This document shows positions 5,397 to 7,049 of a stretch of 7,049 nt of DNA, in pieces. Source of the DNA: Dehalococcoidia bacterium UBA1332 (lineage in GTDB: Bacteria; Chloroflexota; Dehalococcoidia; Lucifugimonadales; Lucifugimonadaceae); the NCBI GenBank assembly GCA_002306745.1, contig DBSW01000189.1, positions 1 to 7,049 of the forward strand, in the 5' to 3' direction. Both the position numbers and the translations under genes were made by a program. Below the pieces are notes generated by a model that was given only the letters and a program-made list of their open reading frames with translations, made no database searches and was not told the DNA's origin. Every line of letters begins with the position of its first letter. The first letter of the stretch is position 1.

Positions 5397-6059
5397 TTAG
5401 TTGGTTATACGGTTAACCAGATCGTCTCTGCCGGCTACCACTAGTATGTCCCCCTTCCTAAGTTCCTCATCAGAATCAGGACTTAGTGTTATATCATTGC
5501 CACGTTTAAGTGCAACTATAGCTATACCGTATTTATCCCGAGCGCTAGCGAATCCTGCATCTTCAAGTGTCATATTTGTGAATCTATCAGGGACTTCTAG
5601 CCTGCTGACGCCAAAAGCATCTGCTAACTCCATGTATTCTTGTACGTCTGGATTAAATAGACTGTGAGCAAGTTGGCTGCCCATTTCTTCTTCGGCGTGA
5701 ATTATTCGATGGCATCCTACGCGTTTAAGTGTGTTTCCATGGAGTGTGCTATGGGCACGGCCAACGATGAACGGAAGGCTCATTGTTTGGAATAGAACGC
5801 TGACCATGATGCTGGCTTCGATGTTTGCACCAATACCAACGATACCAATGTCAAAGTTGTGAACACCTAGTTCGCGCAGAACTGATTCTTGTGTAGCGTC
5901 TCCGGCCACAGGATAAGTTACGTCACCCATAAGACCCTGAACTCGTTCGGGATTGATATCGATTGCCATTACGTCATGTCCAAGTTGGTATAGCGTTCGG
6001 GCGACATTACCGCCAAAACGTCCTAACCCAACTACCACAACTTGTTGCTTATTTTTCAT
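5397..6059 (-). CDS. ktrA: KtrA-like RCK regulatory subunit of a potassium transporter
   Basis: This 220-aa protein closely resembles Bacillus KtrA. KtrA forms an octameric ring that binds ATP/ADP and gates the KtrB pore. The Rossmann part shows 'VVVVGLGRFGGNVARTLY' (7-24), Asp34 at the end of strand 2 ('MAIDIN'), 'GDAT' (53-56) and 'IVGIGANIEASIM' (73-85), the KtrA form of this motif. 'HRIIHAEEEMG' (117-127) contains Glu123, which aligns with the divalent-cation-binding Glu of KtrA. The RCK_C domain (about 138-220) has 'KYGIAIVALKRGNDITLSP' and ends in 'KGDILVVAGRDDL'. ATG 6059 is the first start before strand 1; no Shine-Dalgarno was found. It heads the minus-strand run and is followed by usp after 84 nt. 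No ktrB-like gene is present, so the pore subunit must lie elsewhere or the target differs. Confidence 0.92.
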   Translation of the reverse strand: MKNKQQVVVVGLGRFGGNVARTLYQLGHDVMAIDINPERVQGLMGDVTYPVAGDATQESVLRELGVHNFDIGIVGIGANIEASIMVSVLFQTMSLPFIVGRAHSTLHGNTLKRVGCHRIIHAEEEMGSQLAHSLFNPDVQEYMELADAFGVSRLEVPDRFTNMTLEDAGFASARDKYGIAIVALKRGNDITLSPDSDEELRKGDILVVAGRDDLVNRITN

Positions 6060-6363
6060 ATGGATTTGGTCACAAGATACTGATCTCTACAGCTAAAATA
6101 TAAATAGTTTTACACGCAACCGCTATCCGGTAACGACCACCCACACGCTAAAGTGAGCTTGGAATCTATTGTACTGCTATCGTTGAAGATCATCTTCGAA
6201 TAGTCACTTGATTCGTAGGTTTTGGTTTGTTGAGTTGTTTTTATAGCTCACACTTATGTTGATAACTATGGATGAGTAGTAGGGACAGTTTTTATTCGGT
6301 TAGCATTTTGGACTGGATGTGAAGTCGAATGATTATTAGCAATCTTATTTCGAACAAATTTCG
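6060..6363. other. Divergent intergenic region between ktrA and the MTHFR-like gene
   Basis: This 304-nt region lies between two outward-facing genes and so should hold both promoters. No pair of good -35/-10 boxes could be fixed on either strand. TATA-rich stretches occur at 6097-6112 (ktrA side) and 6241-6247 (MTHFR side). A 17-bp near-palindrome lies at 6183-6199. AAGTGAGCT at 6151-6159 has a partial inverted copy, AGCTCAC at 6245-6251. No ydaO (c-di-AMP), cobalamin or SAM riboswitch pattern was recognised on either strand, and no tRNA or credible small ORF was seen. Confidence 0.5.
6183..6199. promoter_or_regulatory. Near-palindromic candidate operator
   Basis: GAAGAT (6185-6190) and ATCTTC (6192-6197) are perfect inverted arms around one central C. 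The outer T6183/A6199 also match across a T/G mismatch. The 17-bp size and its place in a divergent promoter region suit a dimeric repressor or activator. The regulator is unknown and chance cannot be excluded. Confidence 0.35.
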
Positions 6364-7049
6364 TTGGAGCCTTTAAGTTTAGTTTCAAATAGTTTTCGTG
6401 AGATTCTCGAAACCGAGGGTAGATTTTTGACTGCTGTCGAGATCGAAACATCGCGCGGTTTGTTAATGGCCGAGGCTTCGCGTAAGACTGCTGAACTTGC
6501 GAAATCGCTCTCAGAATTTAATCAGATTGATTTGGTTTGTTTAACTGATAATCCGGGTGGTAATCCACATATTCGTCCTGAGGTTCTTGGTCAAGATCTG
6601 TTATTCCGTGGTCGTGATGTAGTTATCAACTTGTCATGCAAAGATTACAACCGTAACGGTATTGAAAGTCGTTTATGGGCGCTTGGCAGTCAAGGGTTTA
6701 CTAATGTTTTAGCCCTTTCTGGAGATTATCCAATAGGTGGATTTAAAGGACAGGCGCAACCGGTTTTTGATATTGATTCAGTTGGGCTACTTCAACTTAT
6801 GTCAGAGATGAACGAGGGCTTACCCAATCGTATGTGGGGTTCCGTAGGTCGTGAAGACCGACTTGAGAGGACTAATTTTTTTGCAGGTTGCGCGATTAGC
6901 CCGTTTAAAAAATTTGAAGGCGAGCTAATGACTCAGTACTTCAAGTTAGCGATGAAGGTCCGTTCAGGAGCTAGATTTGCAGTCACTCAAATTGGATACG
7001 ATTCTCGCAAATTATCTGAGCTTCACACATACGTTAATTCGAATAATAT
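6364..7049 (+). CDS. Methylenetetrahydrofolate reductase-like protein, N-terminal part (3' end outside window)
   Basis: This is the first 228 residues of an MTHFR-type TIM-barrel flavoprotein, a family that interconverts 5,10-methylene-THF and 5-methyl-THF in one-carbon metabolism. Seen are 'FLTAVEIETSRG' (21-32), whose Glu26 aligns with the catalytic Glu28 of E. coli MetF, and 'TDNPGGNPHIRP' (61-72). 'NLSCKDYNRNGIESRLWALG' (89-108) matches the family's T-C-x-D element. 'VLALSGDYP' (115-123) corresponds to the family L-x-GD-P motif, with Asp121 in the place of the folate-interacting Asp. 'YFKLAMKVRSGARFAVTQIG' (192-211) is the K-x-x-AGA-x-F-x-x-TQ motif. It resembles the variants often fused to an extra 'MTHFR C-terminal' domain, but whether that domain is present cannot be seen. 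The start is inferred as TTG 6364: a TAG closes the frame at 6337-6339 and no in-frame ATG or GTG precedes the first strand. No Shine-Dalgarno is visible. Confidence 0.88.
   Translation, partial: MEPLSLVSNSFREILETEGRFLTAVEIETSRGLLMAEASRKTAELAKSLSEFNQIDLVCLTDNPGGNPHIRPEVLGQDLLFRGRDVVINLSCKDYNRNGIESRLWALGSQGFTNVLALSGDYPIGGFKGQAQPVFDIDSVGLLQLMSEMNEGLPNRMWGSVGREDRLERTNFFAGCAISPFKKFEGELMTQYFKLAMKVRSGARFAVTQIGYDSRKLSELHTYVNSNN

Noticed and set aside
6060..6363. c-di-AMP (ydaO) riboswitch upstream of ktrA
   Set aside because: Expected from known ktr regulation in Firmicutes, but the conserved sequence blocks were not found on the minus strand.
6266..6451. Minus-strand 61-codon ORF over the start of the MTHFR-like gene
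   Set aside because: No ribosome site or recognisable domain, and it overlaps the N-terminal codons of a well-supported plus-strand gene.

Overview
This is an AT-rich, gene-dense bacterial chromosomal window with a housekeeping core. No mobile element, CRISPR array, rRNA or tRNA was recognised. The combination of a DnaG C-terminus abutting a primary sigma factor, a sigma factor with a long non-conserved insert between regions 1.2 and 2, and an MTHFR-like protein of the 'C-terminal domain' type suggests an AT-rich Chloroflexota lineage (Dehalococcoidia/SAR202-like). That assignment is inference from protein resemblance only, and other deep-branching groups are not excluded.

Layout. Plus strand, 1-2802: the 3' end of dnaG is followed with zero spacing by rpoD (primary sigma-70, 513 aa). 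After a 272-nt AT-rich gap comes a two-gene set of small single-pass membrane proteins. The first is DUF948/YtxG-like and the second is YtxH-like. Minus strand, 6059 down to 2845: a five-gene run of ktrA-like RCK protein, universal stress protein, a short RCK N-domain-only protein, a full TrkA-type RCK protein, and pheA (prephenate dehydratase with ACT domain). The last three are almost contiguous (6-nt and 2-nt gaps) and probably cotranscribed; pheA appears translationally coupled to the trkA stop. The two blocks converge at about 2803-2844. A 304-nt divergent intergenic region (6060-6363), carrying a near-palindrome, separates ktrA from a plus-strand methylenetetrahydrofolate-reductase-like gene that runs off the right edge.

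How the genes fit together. The left part is replication and transcription initiation (primase plus primary sigma, the classical macromolecular-synthesis pairing). The YtxG/YtxH-like pair is probably a membrane or envelope stress module. The minus-strand run holds three separate dinucleotide-sensing RCK proteins and a Usp protein, which points to control of potassium (or other cation) flux. No channel or transporter membrane subunit lies in the window, so the partner must be encoded elsewhere. pheA (phenylalanine synthesis) at the end of that run has no obvious functional link to the RCK genes. I see no clearly novel multi-gene system. The most unusual features are the RCK cluster without a pore, its degenerate single-domain member, and a Usp protein with an atypical nucleotide-binding motif.
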